Source of the DNA: JABWBP01 sp964522165
GTDB lineage: Bacteria; Calditrichota; Calditrichia; RBG-13-44-9; J075
NCBI GenBank assembly: GCA_964522165.1
Contig: CAZFVV010000011.1
Span: 9,035-73,034 of the forward strand
DNA: 64,000 nt
Direction: 5' to 3'
Shown: positions 26,469 to 34,391 of the stretch, piece after piece
Numbering within the stretch: the first letter of the stretch is position 1
Layout of the letters: each line of letters starts with the position of its first letter
Position numbers and translations under genes: made by a program
The notes under the pieces: generated by a model
Databases searched by the model: none
Told to the model about the DNA's origin: nothing
The model's input: only the letters and a program-made list of their open reading frames with translations

Positions 26469-28092
26469 GCAAGATTCATCGAAAACCACGCCTTCGCCAA
26501 CTTTAAATGACGAAATCCATCCGATCGTAACCAGCCTGGAAGAACAGCTTCGCTTTGAAAAATTTATATCCGAACTCTCTGCCAAATTCGTCAATCTGCC
26601 CGCCGCTGAGGTGGATGGCGGGATAGTTCAGGGCTTACAGCAGGTGGTGGAGTTTCTGGATGTTGACCGAAGCTCTTTGATGCAATTTTCGGAAGACCAG
26701 GAAGAACTGTTTATCATCCATATATACGCCAGGCCGGGATTGCCGCCAATACCGAAAATAAGAATAATGGAGAAATCATCCTTTCCCTGGGTGAGGCCTA
26801 AAATTCTAAGAGGAGAGACCCTATGCTTCTCATCACTGGATGAATTTCCCCCGGAAGCGAAGACCGACCGGGATAGTTATGCCAGGTTTAACCTGAAATC
26901 AAACATTACCATGCCGCTGTCAATCGGCGGCTTTGTTCAATATGTTCTGTCTGTGGGCGCTGTCATAAAGGAACGAACCTGGCACCCTGAAGTAGTTGCC
27001 CGGCTGCGGCTGATCGGTGAAATTTTCGTTAATGCCCTGGACCGCAAGAAACGCGAAGAGGAACTCCACCAGAGATTAGAGGAAATTCACCAATTAAAGG
27101 AGCAGGCAGAAGCGGAAAATATTTACCTGCGCGAATCTATTACCGCGGAATTCGGCCCGGGTGAGATTGTGGGCCAAAGCCCTGCGATCCGGAAAATTCT
27201 CGCACAAGTAAAGAAGGTAGCTGCGACGAATTCTACGGTGCTCATTGAGGGAGAGACGGGGGTGGGGAAAGAATTGATTGCCCGGGTGATTCACAACCAC
27301 AGCGCCCGCAAAAACCGGGTAATGGTAACGGTCAATTTTGCAACCCTGCCTGCCGCCCTGATAGAAAGCGAACTCTTTGGCCGGGAGACCGGCGCATATA
27401 CCGGCGCCCTGTCCAAACAAATCGGGCGCTTTGAAATAGCGGACGGTTCGACCATTTTCTTAGATGAAATCGGGGAACTTTCGCCGGAATTACAAACCAA
27501 ATTGCTGCGGGTATTGCAGGAGGGGGAATTTGAACGGCTGGGCAGCCCTAAAGAAATTAAAGTGAATGTGCGGGTGATTGCCGCCACCAACCGGGACCTG
27601 GCCGAAGAAGTCCGCAAAGGCAATTTCCGGAAAGACCTGTACTACCGCCTGCGGGTTTTTCCCATTCAAATGCCGCCGTTGCGCGAGCGGCGGGAAGATA
27701 TTCCGCTGCTGGTAAAGGTGTTTGTAGATGAATTCGGAAGAAAGATGGGGAAAACCATTCAAACCGTATCCCGCAAAAGCCTGGAAGCCTTGCAGCGCTA
27801 TTCCTGGCCGGGCAATATCCGGGAATTGCGCAACGTTGTCGAATGCGCCATGATCAACAGCAGCGGCAGCAAGCTGAATATTCACTTGCCGAAGGAACCG
27901 GTTGCCAGCGATTGTCCCCTGCAAACCCTGGAAGAGATGGAAAGAAAATACATTTTAGAAGTATTGGAAAAAACCGACTGGCGAATTAAGGGTCGTTACG
28001 GCGCGGCGGAAATTTTGGGATTGAACCCCTCCACACTTTATTTCAAGATGAAAAAAATGAATATTCCTACCCGGGAAGATAAAGGAACTTAA
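26446..28092 (+). CDS. GAF-domain sigma54-dependent transcriptional activator
   Basis: Enhancer-binding protein that remodels sigma54-RNA polymerase. A GAF-like sensor (~35-200) includes the segment FVNLPAAEVDGGIVQGLQQVVEFLDVDRSSLMQFS. A coiled-coil linker (~200-232) leads to the AAA+ domain with Walker A GETGVGKE (269-276), the sigma54 loop as GAYTGA (316-321; the usual phenylalanine is tyrosine), Walker B FLDEIG (338-343) and an arginine-rich ATNRDL segment. A Fis-type helix-turn-helix ends it (GAAEILGLNPSTLYFKMKKM). It has no receiver domain, so it is ligand- rather than phosphorylation-controlled. It overlaps the symporter gene and ends before a strong terminator. A paralogue is at 43754-45922. 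Confidence 0.92.
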   Translation: MKENGAIEQDSSKTTPSPTLNDEIHPIVTSLEEQLRFEKFISELSAKFVNLPAAEVDGGIVQGLQQVVEFLDVDRSSLMQFSEDQEELFIIHIYARPGLPPIPKIRIMEKSSFPWVRPKILRGETLCFSSLDEFPPEAKTDRDSYARFNLKSNITMPLSIGGFVQYVLSVGAVIKERTWHPEVVARLRLIGEIFVNALDRKKREEELHQRLEEIHQLKEQAEAENIYLRESITAEFGPGEIVGQSPAIRKILAQVKKVAATNSTVLIEGETGVGKELIARVIHNHSARKNRVMVTVNFATLPAALIESELFGRETGAYTGALSKQIGRFEIADGSTIFLDEIGELSPELQTKLLRVLQEGEFERLGSPKEIKVNVRVIAATNRDLAEEVRKGNFRKDLYYRLRVFPIQMPPLRERREDIPLLVKVFVDEFGRKMGKTIQTVSRKSLEALQRYSWPGNIRELRNVVECAMINSSGSKLNIHLPKEPVASDCPLQTLEEMERKYILEVLEKTDWRIKGRYGAAEILGLNPSTLYFKMKKMNIPTREDKGT

Positions 28093-28221
28093 AAACCTCT
28101 TGACCGGAGTGCTCCGATCATAGCACAGTTAATTCTCCAAATCCCATAGGCTTTGCACTCCGAGATTAAAAACCTGCCCGGCATCAGATTAACCTGAATT
28201 AACATTATGTAAATCAGGTGC

Positions 28222-28268
28222 AAAAGGTCAGCAGGTTGACTCAAAGTCAACCTGCTGACCTTTTTTTA
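28222..28268 (+). terminator. Strong intrinsic terminator after activator
   Basis: A 20-bp perfect stem centred on AGGTCAGCAGGTTGACT (28222-28241 with 28245-28264), a 3-base loop and a T-rich tail through 28268. It separates the symporter-activator transcript from the envelope gene cluster. Confidence 0.9.
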
Positions 28269-28360
28269 TTTCGCCTCCTCGCCGTTCTTCCCTCATTTTC
28301 AGCTTCTAAAAAACTAATCTTTAATCATTTAGAATCGACGCATAGACCGTTTGCCCCCCA

Positions 28361-28376
28361 TGGCATATTTTTGGCG
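28361..28376 (+). promoter_or_regulatory. Candidate sigma54 promoter for the ABM/envelope cluster
   Basis: TGGCAT-N5-TGGCG keeps GG and GC at -24/-12 spacing, directly downstream of the sigma54 activator gene. The predicted start (~28387) is only a few bases before ATG 28391, so the first gene would be almost leaderless. The analogous element at 46153, before the paralogous gene, strengthens the case. Confidence 0.5.
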
Positions 28377-28390
28377 AATGGTCCGATTTG

Positions 28391-28717
28391 ATGATGATGA
28401 CAATTATTATAGTTGTTTTACCGGGCAGGCGCCGGAAGGAAATATTAGAAGCGCTGCACAGGTTTAAGCAGTCAACGGAAATTTCCGGCGGATGTATCGG
28501 CAGCCATATTACCCGGGAGGTGGATAAACGAAATACAATTATCTATTGGGAAGAGTGGCAATCCCGGGAAGATTTGGAAAAACATATCCATTCCCCGAAA
28601 TACCGGCAATTACTAGAGATTATCGAATTATCCGCGCAAAAGCCGGAAATCAAATTTCTCACCATTACAAAAACAGAGGGGCTGGAAGTCGTAGAAACCC
28701 TGAGAATTGCACGATAG
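28391..28717 (+). CDS. Small ABM-fold (monooxygenase-like) protein
   Basis: 108 residues of ferredoxin-like alpha/beta pattern like antibiotic-biosynthesis-monooxygenase (ABM/YgiN) proteins: a TIIIVVLPGRRREILEAL strand-helix, IIYWEEWQSREDLEKHIHSPKYRQLLEII (the family's EEWxSxExLxxHxxSxxF/YRxLL motif) and a closing strand. Such proteins are quinol monooxygenases, haem-degrading enzymes or ligand binders; no cofactor residues decide between them. Three consecutive ATGs from 28391 allow several starts, and no Shine-Dalgarno site is seen. It is a distant paralogue of 46305-46637 and sits in the same position after a sigma54 activator. Confidence 0.7.
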   Translation: MMMTIIIVVLPGRRRKEILEALHRFKQSTEISGGCIGSHITREVDKRNTIIYWEEWQSREDLEKHIHSPKYRQLLEIIELSAQKPEIKFLTITKTEGLEVVETLRIAR

Positions 28718-28761
28718 ATAGCACTGATCAACACGCTTTAACAATTGAGAGGAGACCCGTT

Positions 28762-29595
28762 ATGAGAAACATTTTGCTTATTTCATTATTTGCAATTTGG
28801 AGCACGCTTTGCGCGCAAATCGAACGGCCCAAATGGGAAATCGGCGGCGGACTACGCCTGAATTACATGAGCCTTGACGGTGGATTTTCGGCTCACCGGA
28901 ATTCTGACGGATTCGAATCTGACATTCAATACGATGAAATCGGGATGAATACTTATTCACCGAGCCTGGCGCTTTTCCTCGGCGGAAGGTATAAAAAGTG
29001 GAACCTTGAATTTGGCGGGTCAAGGGGATCATACGAAGGTGGATTTACCGCAAAGACAGATATTGTAAGGGATGAAACGCAGATTGATTCGGGGGCTGTC
29101 GTAGATGGCACTTTGGATCTAACAATGTACCTCTTAAGTACCGCCTTTAGATTCATCCAAAAGAAGCATGATCTGGGTGTTGGTATTGGTATCATGGCGC
29201 TTCATATGGGTGCAAATTATGTTACTACCGACATTGAGGGGAATGAGGTAAAACTCGGAGATGACTATTGGTTCCCGATGCCTTTTCTGGCGCTGAGCGG
29301 CCGGCTGAACTTTGACAGATTGAGGATTATAGGTACTGCAGGCGGTGCAATTTTCAAGGGCAACATGGAAGGCGATGAATTTGACGTACGCTATTATATT
29401 ATCGATGTTGCCGTGGCATACGAATTTTTAAGGACAAAAAGGTGGACATATATTGCAGATGTTGGATACCGGAATATGTACCTGTATCTCGATATAGAAA
29501 ATGAACGCGGCTGGTACAGCGAAGAAGATATCTATCAGGGACCCTATGTCACTCTTCGGGTAAGCTTTGCCAGTGAAGAATTATGGAACTTTTAA
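28762..29595 (+). CDS. Predicted outer-membrane beta-barrel protein
   Basis: 277 residues with a signal peptide (MRNILLISLFAIWSTLCAQ, cleavage after ~18) and many amphipathic strands, ending in a phenylalanine (ELWNF) as barrel proteins do. No named family was recognised. The start at ATG 28762 has GAGGAGACCCGTT upstream. It lies 44 bases after the ABM gene and 17 bases before the next barrel gene, within the same apparent transcription unit. It may be a pore or surface protein for the substrate handled by the cluster. Confidence 0.65.
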   Translation: MRNILLISLFAIWSTLCAQIERPKWEIGGGLRLNYMSLDGGFSAHRNSDGFESDIQYDEIGMNTYSPSLALFLGGRYKKWNLEFGGSRGSYEGGFTAKTDIVRDETQIDSGAVVDGTLDLTMYLLSTAFRFIQKKHDLGVGIGIMALHMGANYVTTDIEGNEVKLGDDYWFPMPFLALSGRLNFDRLRIIGTAGGAIFKGNMEGDEFDVRYYIIDVAVAYEFLRTKRWTYIADVGYRNMYLYLDIENERGWYSEEDIYQGPYVTLRVSFASEELWNF

Positions 29596-29612
29596 TGAAA
29601 GGAAAAACCATT

Positions 29613-30584
29613 ATGAAACATTGCATCTTTACCTTGTTCGCGGCGGTGTGCATTTTTCTGATGATCACCGGTCCCGCCCCCGCGCAGATAACGGGACACC
29701 ATTTGCCGGGTTCCTGGGGGCTGCAATCCGGAACCCAGCATCCGGAAGGATTCCTCGTTGCCCCGGTTTATATCCATTACGGTTCGGACAAGATTATGGA
29801 TGGAGACGGCAACGAGCTGCAAAATATCAGCGGAGAAAAGCGGGATGTCAACATCGACGCTTTCACCTTGTTCGGCTGGTGGGTAAGCAAGTACAAAATT
29901 TTGGGCGCAAATTACGGCGCTTTGATCAACATAGGGTTTGGCAACAACCAGTTTGAGTTTGCTTCTTTTGATTTCGAATCCGGCCTGGGACTGGCAGATC
30001 TCTACCTCCAGCCGGTCAACTTAGGCTGGCACTTAAAGCAGGCGGATTTCGTCGCCAGCTATGGCGTCTATTTTCCCACCGGCAGTTATGAAGCGGGAGC
30101 GAACGACAACAATGGCATGGGCATGTGGACCCACGAATTCGGCGCCGGAACCACGCTCTTTTTTGACGCCCAGAAACAGTGGCATCTCGCCGCCAGCGGT
30201 TATTATGAGCTGAACGGGAAAAAGAAAGATACCGAGATCGATGTGGGCAATACGCTTACCGTGGAGGGCGGTCTGGGCCGCTCGTTCTTTAAAGGCGCTT
30301 TGTCCGTGGGGGCGGCTTATTACGGCAACTGGAAAGTGAGCAATGACAAAATCGGGTTGAATACCGCTATTCCAAACCTGCCCAGCCAGGTTACCCTGGA
30401 GGACAAGCACCGGGTCTATGGGCTGGGGCCGGAAGTAACCCTGCCAATCGTGATCAAGGGCAAGCTGATTTCTTTAATTAACGCCCGCTACTTTTGGGAG
30501 ATGGGTACCAAAAGCACCCTGGAAGGGCAGCGCCTCTTAGTGTTTGTCATATTTCCTTTCTTCAAGAATGACGGAAGTAATTAA
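29613..30584 (+). CDS. SphA/MetA-pathway-type outer-membrane porin
   Basis: 323 residues: signal peptide 1-24 (cleaved near PAPAQ), then a long beta-barrel. GHHLPGSWGLQSGTQHPEGFLVAPVYIHYGSDKI and GVYFPTGSY are typical of the family named for the MetA pathway of phenol degradation (PF13557), thought to be porins for hydrophobic or aromatic compounds. The start is ATG 29613; an in-frame ATG at 29583 overlaps the upstream gene. A family relative occurs beside the third sulfatase at 49435-50460. Confidence 0.75.
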   Translation: MKHCIFTLFAAVCIFLMITGPAPAQITGHHLPGSWGLQSGTQHPEGFLVAPVYIHYGSDKIMDGDGNELQNISGEKRDVNIDAFTLFGWWVSKYKILGANYGALINIGFGNNQFEFASFDFESGLGLADLYLQPVNLGWHLKQADFVASYGVYFPTGSYEAGANDNNGMGMWTHEFGAGTTLFFDAQKQWHLAASGYYELNGKKKDTEIDVGNTLTVEGGLGRSFFKGALSVGAAYYGNWKVSNDKIGLNTAIPNLPSQVTLEDKHRVYGLGPEVTLPIVIKGKLISLINARYFWEMGTKSTLEGQRLLVFVIFPFFKNDGSN

Positions 30585-30737
30585 TGGCCGGAGACGGAGC
30601 CAATAAATTCTCGCAATACCCGGCACTTTGCTGCAAAAGTCACTGCGATTTAAAATGAAAGGTTCTATCGTTTCAGTAATTAAAATCAACCTTTCTCTCT
30701 CAAACGAAAAGAGACAAAACTATCCAAAGGAGATCAA

Positions 30738-31496
30738 ATGATGAAAAACCGGTTTATTTCTTCGGTTATCTTCATGGTCCTGCTGGCGGTGTGTTCATAC
30801 ACCACCGCGGCAAACGCCCAGGCGGCCGTACTGGTTTTGCTCTTCGGCGAGAAGGTCGCCACGGAAAATTTTTACTTCAGCCTCAAAATCGGCGGTAATT
30901 GGGCCAACCTGTCCGGCATTGACAACACCAACTCGCGTTTAGATCTCAATTTCGGTGCCACGGCCACCATCAAGCTGAGTGACAAATTCTACCTGGTGCC
31001 GGAGTTTATGCCGCTTTCTCCCAAAGGCGCCAGCGATATCCCGCTTCGGTCGAGCGAAAATTCCAGTTTAGATACGTTGTTGCAGAATCCGACCAACACC
31101 GCCAGAGAATTGAATTATATCGACATTCCGGTAGTGTTGAAATTCTGCACCCGCCGTAATCCCAGGCTAAGCATCGGAGCGGGGCCGCAGATCAGTATCC
31201 TGACCAGCGCCACCGACAAGTTTCAGTCTAAGATCCGGGAAGATAACGATCTTACCTTTAAAGAAAATATCAAATCTCAACTCAATACCCTTGAGTTTGG
31301 CGTGGTCTTCGATTTGATGTATTCCCTGTGGGGGGCGCGCAACGGCAAAGGGCTGGACCTGCACGCTCGATATACCCTGGGATTGACCGATACGGTCAAG
31401 GACAATCCCGGCAAGGCAATCAAAAATTCACTCTGGCAAATTTCAGTGAGTTTTCCGTTCGTTTCGGAAAATCAGGCCAAAGAAAATAAGAACTAA
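30738..31496 (+). CDS. PorT-like outer-membrane beta-barrel protein
   Basis: 252 residues with a signal peptide (~1-27) and an eight-strand-like barrel (FYFSLKIGGNWANLSGIDN, LNFGATATIKLSDKFYLVPEFMPLSPKG, LNYIDIPVVLKF, RLSIGAGPQISIL), the pattern of the outer-membrane barrel family PF13568. AAAGGAGATCAA precedes ATG 30738. The 153-base gap to the previous gene shows no clear promoter. Function within the cluster is unknown. Confidence 0.75.
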   Translation: MMKNRFISSVIFMVLLAVCSYTTAANAQAAVLVLLFGEKVATENFYFSLKIGGNWANLSGIDNTNSRLDLNFGATATIKLSDKFYLVPEFMPLSPKGASDIPLRSSENSSLDTLLQNPTNTARELNYIDIPVVLKFCTRRNPRLSIGAGPQISILTSATDKFQSKIREDNDLTFKENIKSQLNTLEFGVVFDLMYSLWGARNGKGLDLHARYTLGLTDTVKDNPGKAIKNSLWQISVSFPFVSENQAKENKN

Positions 31497-31543
31497 ACGA
31501 TGACCGATGCCAAAGCCACTGAGTTGATGAGTAAGGAGATAAT

Positions 31544-32548
31544 ATGCAATCACTCAGAAACCCGCTGGTTACGGTCGCGGCGGGGATGTTCATCATTGGC
31601 GGCATGCATTTCGCCGCGCCGGTGGTTAACCTGATTCTGCTGTCCTTCCTGCTGGCGATGTCGGTGACGCCGTTTATGGCATGGGCTATCCGCAAAGGAG
31701 CGCGTCCCGGCCTGGCGGTCACCATTACCGTCCTGTTAGTCATTTTCGGCGGCCTGGCGCTCTCCGCTCTCGTGGGGGCATCGATAGCGCGAATGATCGA
31801 CCGGCTGCCGGCTTACCAGCCGCGCTTAGCAGAGGTTTGGGGTTCCCTGGAAACATTTTTAGCCGGAATGGGGATCGACGCTCCCGCCTTATTTTCCGGG
31901 TTCAAGATGCAGCCGGAACGGATCATGCAACTGGCCAGCAAGCTGCTCTCCGCTGGGCTGGGCATGGTAAGTGTGTCGGTAGTGATTATCCTGATCGTGG
32001 TGTTTATCCTGATCGAAGCGGCCGGATATCTCGGCAAGTTACAGCAGGGAGTGGAATCCAAAGGGGTCATGTCGCGCTACTTTCTGTTCGGCAAGGACGT
32101 GCGGAAATACATGGCCATTGTTTCCCTCACCGGCCTGCTCGTCGGCCTCGGCAATACCATTCTTCTGATCGCGCTGGGGGTGGATTTCCCGGGGATGTGG
32201 GGGGTGCTGTCGTTTCTGCTCAATTTCGTTCCCAATGTCGGTTTCATCCTCTCCCTGCTTCCCCCGGCGCTGCTGGCGTTGTTAGAGTTCGGCTGGGGAA
32301 GGGCGTTTATCGTGGTGATCGGGTTTTTCCTGATCAATTCGTTGTCCGAGAATGTGGTTAAACCGCGCTTCATGCAAAAAGGGCTGGAAGTTTCCTTTCT
32401 GCTGATTGTGCTCTCGCTGGTGATATGGACCTGGGCGCTGGGACCGATGGGAACTATCCTCGGCGTTCCCCTGACCATGGTGCTGTGGCGCATGTACCAG
32501 GAGTATGCCGAAGCGGGGCAAGCGGAGAATCAAAGTGGCAAACAATAA
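31544..32548 (+). CDS. AI-2E-family transporter
   Basis: A 334-residue polytopic inner-membrane protein with about seven helices and the family's long soluble loop (~85-150) between helices. Recognisable segments are LLSFLLAMSVTPFMAWAI, GMWGVLSFLLNFVPNVGFILSLLPPALLALLEFG and ENVVKPRFMQKGLEVSFLLIVLSLVIWTWALGPMG. Family members export AI-2, other small metabolites or Na+. AAGGAG lies before ATG 31544. The position between porins and sulfatases suggests export or import of the cluster's substrate or product. Confidence 0.88.
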   Translation: MQSLRNPLVTVAAGMFIIGGMHFAAPVVNLILLSFLLAMSVTPFMAWAIRKGARPGLAVTITVLLVIFGGLALSALVGASIARMIDRLPAYQPRLAEVWGSLETFLAGMGIDAPALFSGFKMQPERIMQLASKLLSAGLGMVSVSVVIILIVVFILIEAAGYLGKLQQGVESKGVMSRYFLFGKDVRKYMAIVSLTGLLVGLGNTILLIALGVDFPGMWGVLSFLLNFVPNVGFILSLLPPALLALLEFGWGRAFIVVIGFFLINSLSENVVKPRFMQKGLEVSFLLIVLSLVIWTWALGPMGTILGVPLTMVLWRMYQEYAEAGQAENQSGKQ

Positions 32549-32554
32549 CGGAGG

Positions 32555-32643
32555 TGTGCGTTTTCCGGCCCCGCAGAGAAGCGGGGTCGAACAGTGCGCC
32601 CCCTCCACTAATTAAAGTATCACACAATGATGGAGGTAACATT
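32555..32643 (+). promoter_or_regulatory. Structured leader of sulfatase 1 (copy 1 of duplicated element)
   Basis: 89 bases that match the leader at 34303-34391 at about 79 positions. A stem CGGCCCCGC / GCGGGGTCG (32566-32574, 32581-32589; one G-T wobble) can form. The GGGG strand could instead pair with CCCC at ~32599-32602, and the adjacent CCTCCA (32602-32607) is complementary to TGGAGG (32631-32636), the Shine-Dalgarno site. This permits two exclusive folds with the ribosome site free or masked. The fold is inference. Confidence 0.45.
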
Positions 32644-34191
32644 ATGAAACGGTTCATTAAAGGTATTTGTTTACTTATGGCCGTCATGCTGGCAGCGTTA
32701 TTTTGGCAACCGGCAGCGGGGCAGGACAAGCCCAACATCCTGATTATCATGGGCGACGACATCGGGCAGTTCAATGTCAGCGCTTACAACATGGGCATGA
32801 TGGGTTACCGCACACCCAACATCGACCGGATCGCAGCAGAAGGGGCGCTATTCACGGACTGGTACGGCCAGCAGAGCTGTACCGCCGGCCGGGCAGCGTT
32901 CATCACCGGGCAGTCTCCTATTCGCACCGGGCTTACCAAAGTTGGACTTCCGGGGGCACCGGAAGGTATCCAGAAAGAAGATCCAACAATTGCCGCACTG
33001 CTCAAGGACTATGGCTACATGTCCGGACAATTCGGTAAGAATCATCTGGGCGACCGCGATGAGATGATGCCGACCAATCACGGCTTCGACGAGTTCTTCG
33101 GTAATCTTTACCACCTGAATGCGGAGGAAGAACCGGAAAACGTAGATTATCCTAAAGATCCGGAATTCAGGAAAAGATTCGGGCCTCGCGGTGTCATCAA
33201 ATCCAGTGCCGATGGGAAAATTGAGGATACCGGTCCGCTGACCAGGAAACGCATGGAGACAGTGGATGAAGAGTTCATGGCTGCAACCTTGAATTTCATG
33301 GAACGCGCCAAGCAGGCAGGCAAACCTTTCTTTATCTGGTGGAACTCCACCCGGATGCATGTTTTCACTCACCTCAAACCTGCCTCCCAGGGCAAGACTG
33401 GTCTGGGGATTTATGCCGATGGGATGGTGGAGCATGACGGGATGGTCGGTCAGCTGCTGGAAAAGCTGAAAGAGTTAGGTCTGGAGAAGAATACCATCGT
33501 GGTGTACACCACTGACAATGGTGCCGAGGTAATGAGCTGGCCGGATGGCGGTACCACCATGTTTCATGGTGAGAAAGGCACTAACTGGGAAGGCGGTTAC
33601 CGGGTTCCCTTTATGATCCGCTGGCCTGGTATGGTCAAGCCCGGCACAGTGATCAATGATATTGGATCGCACGAGGATCTGTTGCCAACTCTGCTGGCTG
33701 CAGCGGGTGATCCGGCAATCAAAGAAAAACTGTTGAAGGGGTATCACGCCACAGCCATACAGCGGGATTATAAGGTGCATCTCGACGGATACAATCTGCT
33801 GCCCGCTCTGAAAGGAGAGGCCCCCTGGCCGCGGAAAGAGTTTCTTTACTGGACCGATGACGGCGGGATTGCCGCGCTTCGTTTCAACAATTGGAAGTTC
33901 ACCTTCCTGGTGCAGCGTGCCAGAGGTATGGATGTCTGGCTTGAACCCTTCGTGGTCCTGAGAGCGCCGATCATGACCAATCTGCGCATGGATCCGTTCG
34001 AGCGTGCCAAGGAAGAAGGTTTCGGTTATGGACAATGGAATGCGGAACGCATGTACACGATCGTTCCAGCGGCGGCAGGCATCGGGCAGTGGCTGCAAAG
34101 CTTTAAGGAGTTCCCGCCGCGTCAGGCGCCCGCTAGTTGGAATCTTGATAAAGTAATGAAATCGATGACCAGTGGCCAGCCATCGAAGTAG
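32644..34191 (+). CDS. Formylglycine-dependent arylsulfatase 1
   Basis: A 515-residue exported sulfatase hydrolysing sulfate esters. A signal peptide spans residues 1-26. Metal-binding aspartates are in MGDDIG (38-39), and the sulfatase signature CTAGR has Cys79 as the formylglycine precursor and Arg83 (CxAxR rather than the commoner CxPxR). The later TTDNGAE and GEKGTNWEGGYRVPF blocks supply further metal and substrate residues. The tail FGYGQWNAERMY..GQWLQSFKEFPPRQAPASWNLDKV is typical of a subgroup often beside HAD proteins and porins. TGGAGG lies before ATG 32644. Tandem paralogue of the next gene. No formylglycine-generating enzyme is in the window. Confidence 0.9.
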   Translation: MKRFIKGICLLMAVMLAALFWQPAAGQDKPNILIIMGDDIGQFNVSAYNMGMMGYRTPNIDRIAAEGALFTDWYGQQSCTAGRAAFITGQSPIRTGLTKVGLPGAPEGIQKEDPTIAALLKDYGYMSGQFGKNHLGDRDEMMPTNHGFDEFFGNLYHLNAEEEPENVDYPKDPEFRKRFGPRGVIKSSADGKIEDTGPLTRKRMETVDEEFMAATLNFMERAKQAGKPFFIWWNSTRMHVFTHLKPASQGKTGLGIYADGMVEHDGMVGQLLEKLKELGLEKNTIVVYTTDNGAEVMSWPDGGTTMFHGEKGTNWEGGYRVPFMIRWPGMVKPGTVINDIGSHEDLLPTLLAAAGDPAIKEKLLKGYHATAIQRDYKVHLDGYNLLPALKGEAPWPRKEFLYWTDDGGIAALRFNNWKFTFLVQRARGMDVWLEPFVVLRAPIMTNLRMDPFERAKEEGFGYGQWNAERMYTIVPAAAGIGQWLQSFKEFPPRQAPASWNLDKVMKSMTSGQPSK

Positions 34192-34302
34192 TGGCGCCGC
34201 GGCAAAATGGACTTTGAGGATATAGTTTCCTGACTAATTGAGGGGTCGCAGAGTTTTGAAAGCGTTATAATATGATTTAGTCTGGCGGACATTAGCAATG
34301 GT

Positions 34303-34391
34303 TGTATGTTTTCCGACCCCGCAGAGAAGCGGGGTCGAACAGTGTGACCCCTCCACTAATTAAAGTATCACACAGTAATGGAGGTAATGTC
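34303..34391 (+). promoter_or_regulatory. Structured leader of sulfatase 2 (copy 2)
   Basis: Duplicate of the leader at 32555-32643. Here the stem CGACCCCGC (34314-34322) / GCGGGGTCG (34329-34337) is fully paired. The same GGGGTC could pair downstream with GACCCC (34346-34351), and CCTCCA (34350-34355) is complementary to the Shine-Dalgarno TGGAGG (34379-34384). Confidence 0.45.

Noticed and set aside
30645..30668. GGCAC ... TGC as a sigma54 promoter before the PorT-like gene
   Set aside because: The GG-to-GC spacing is one base short of the required -24/-12 register.
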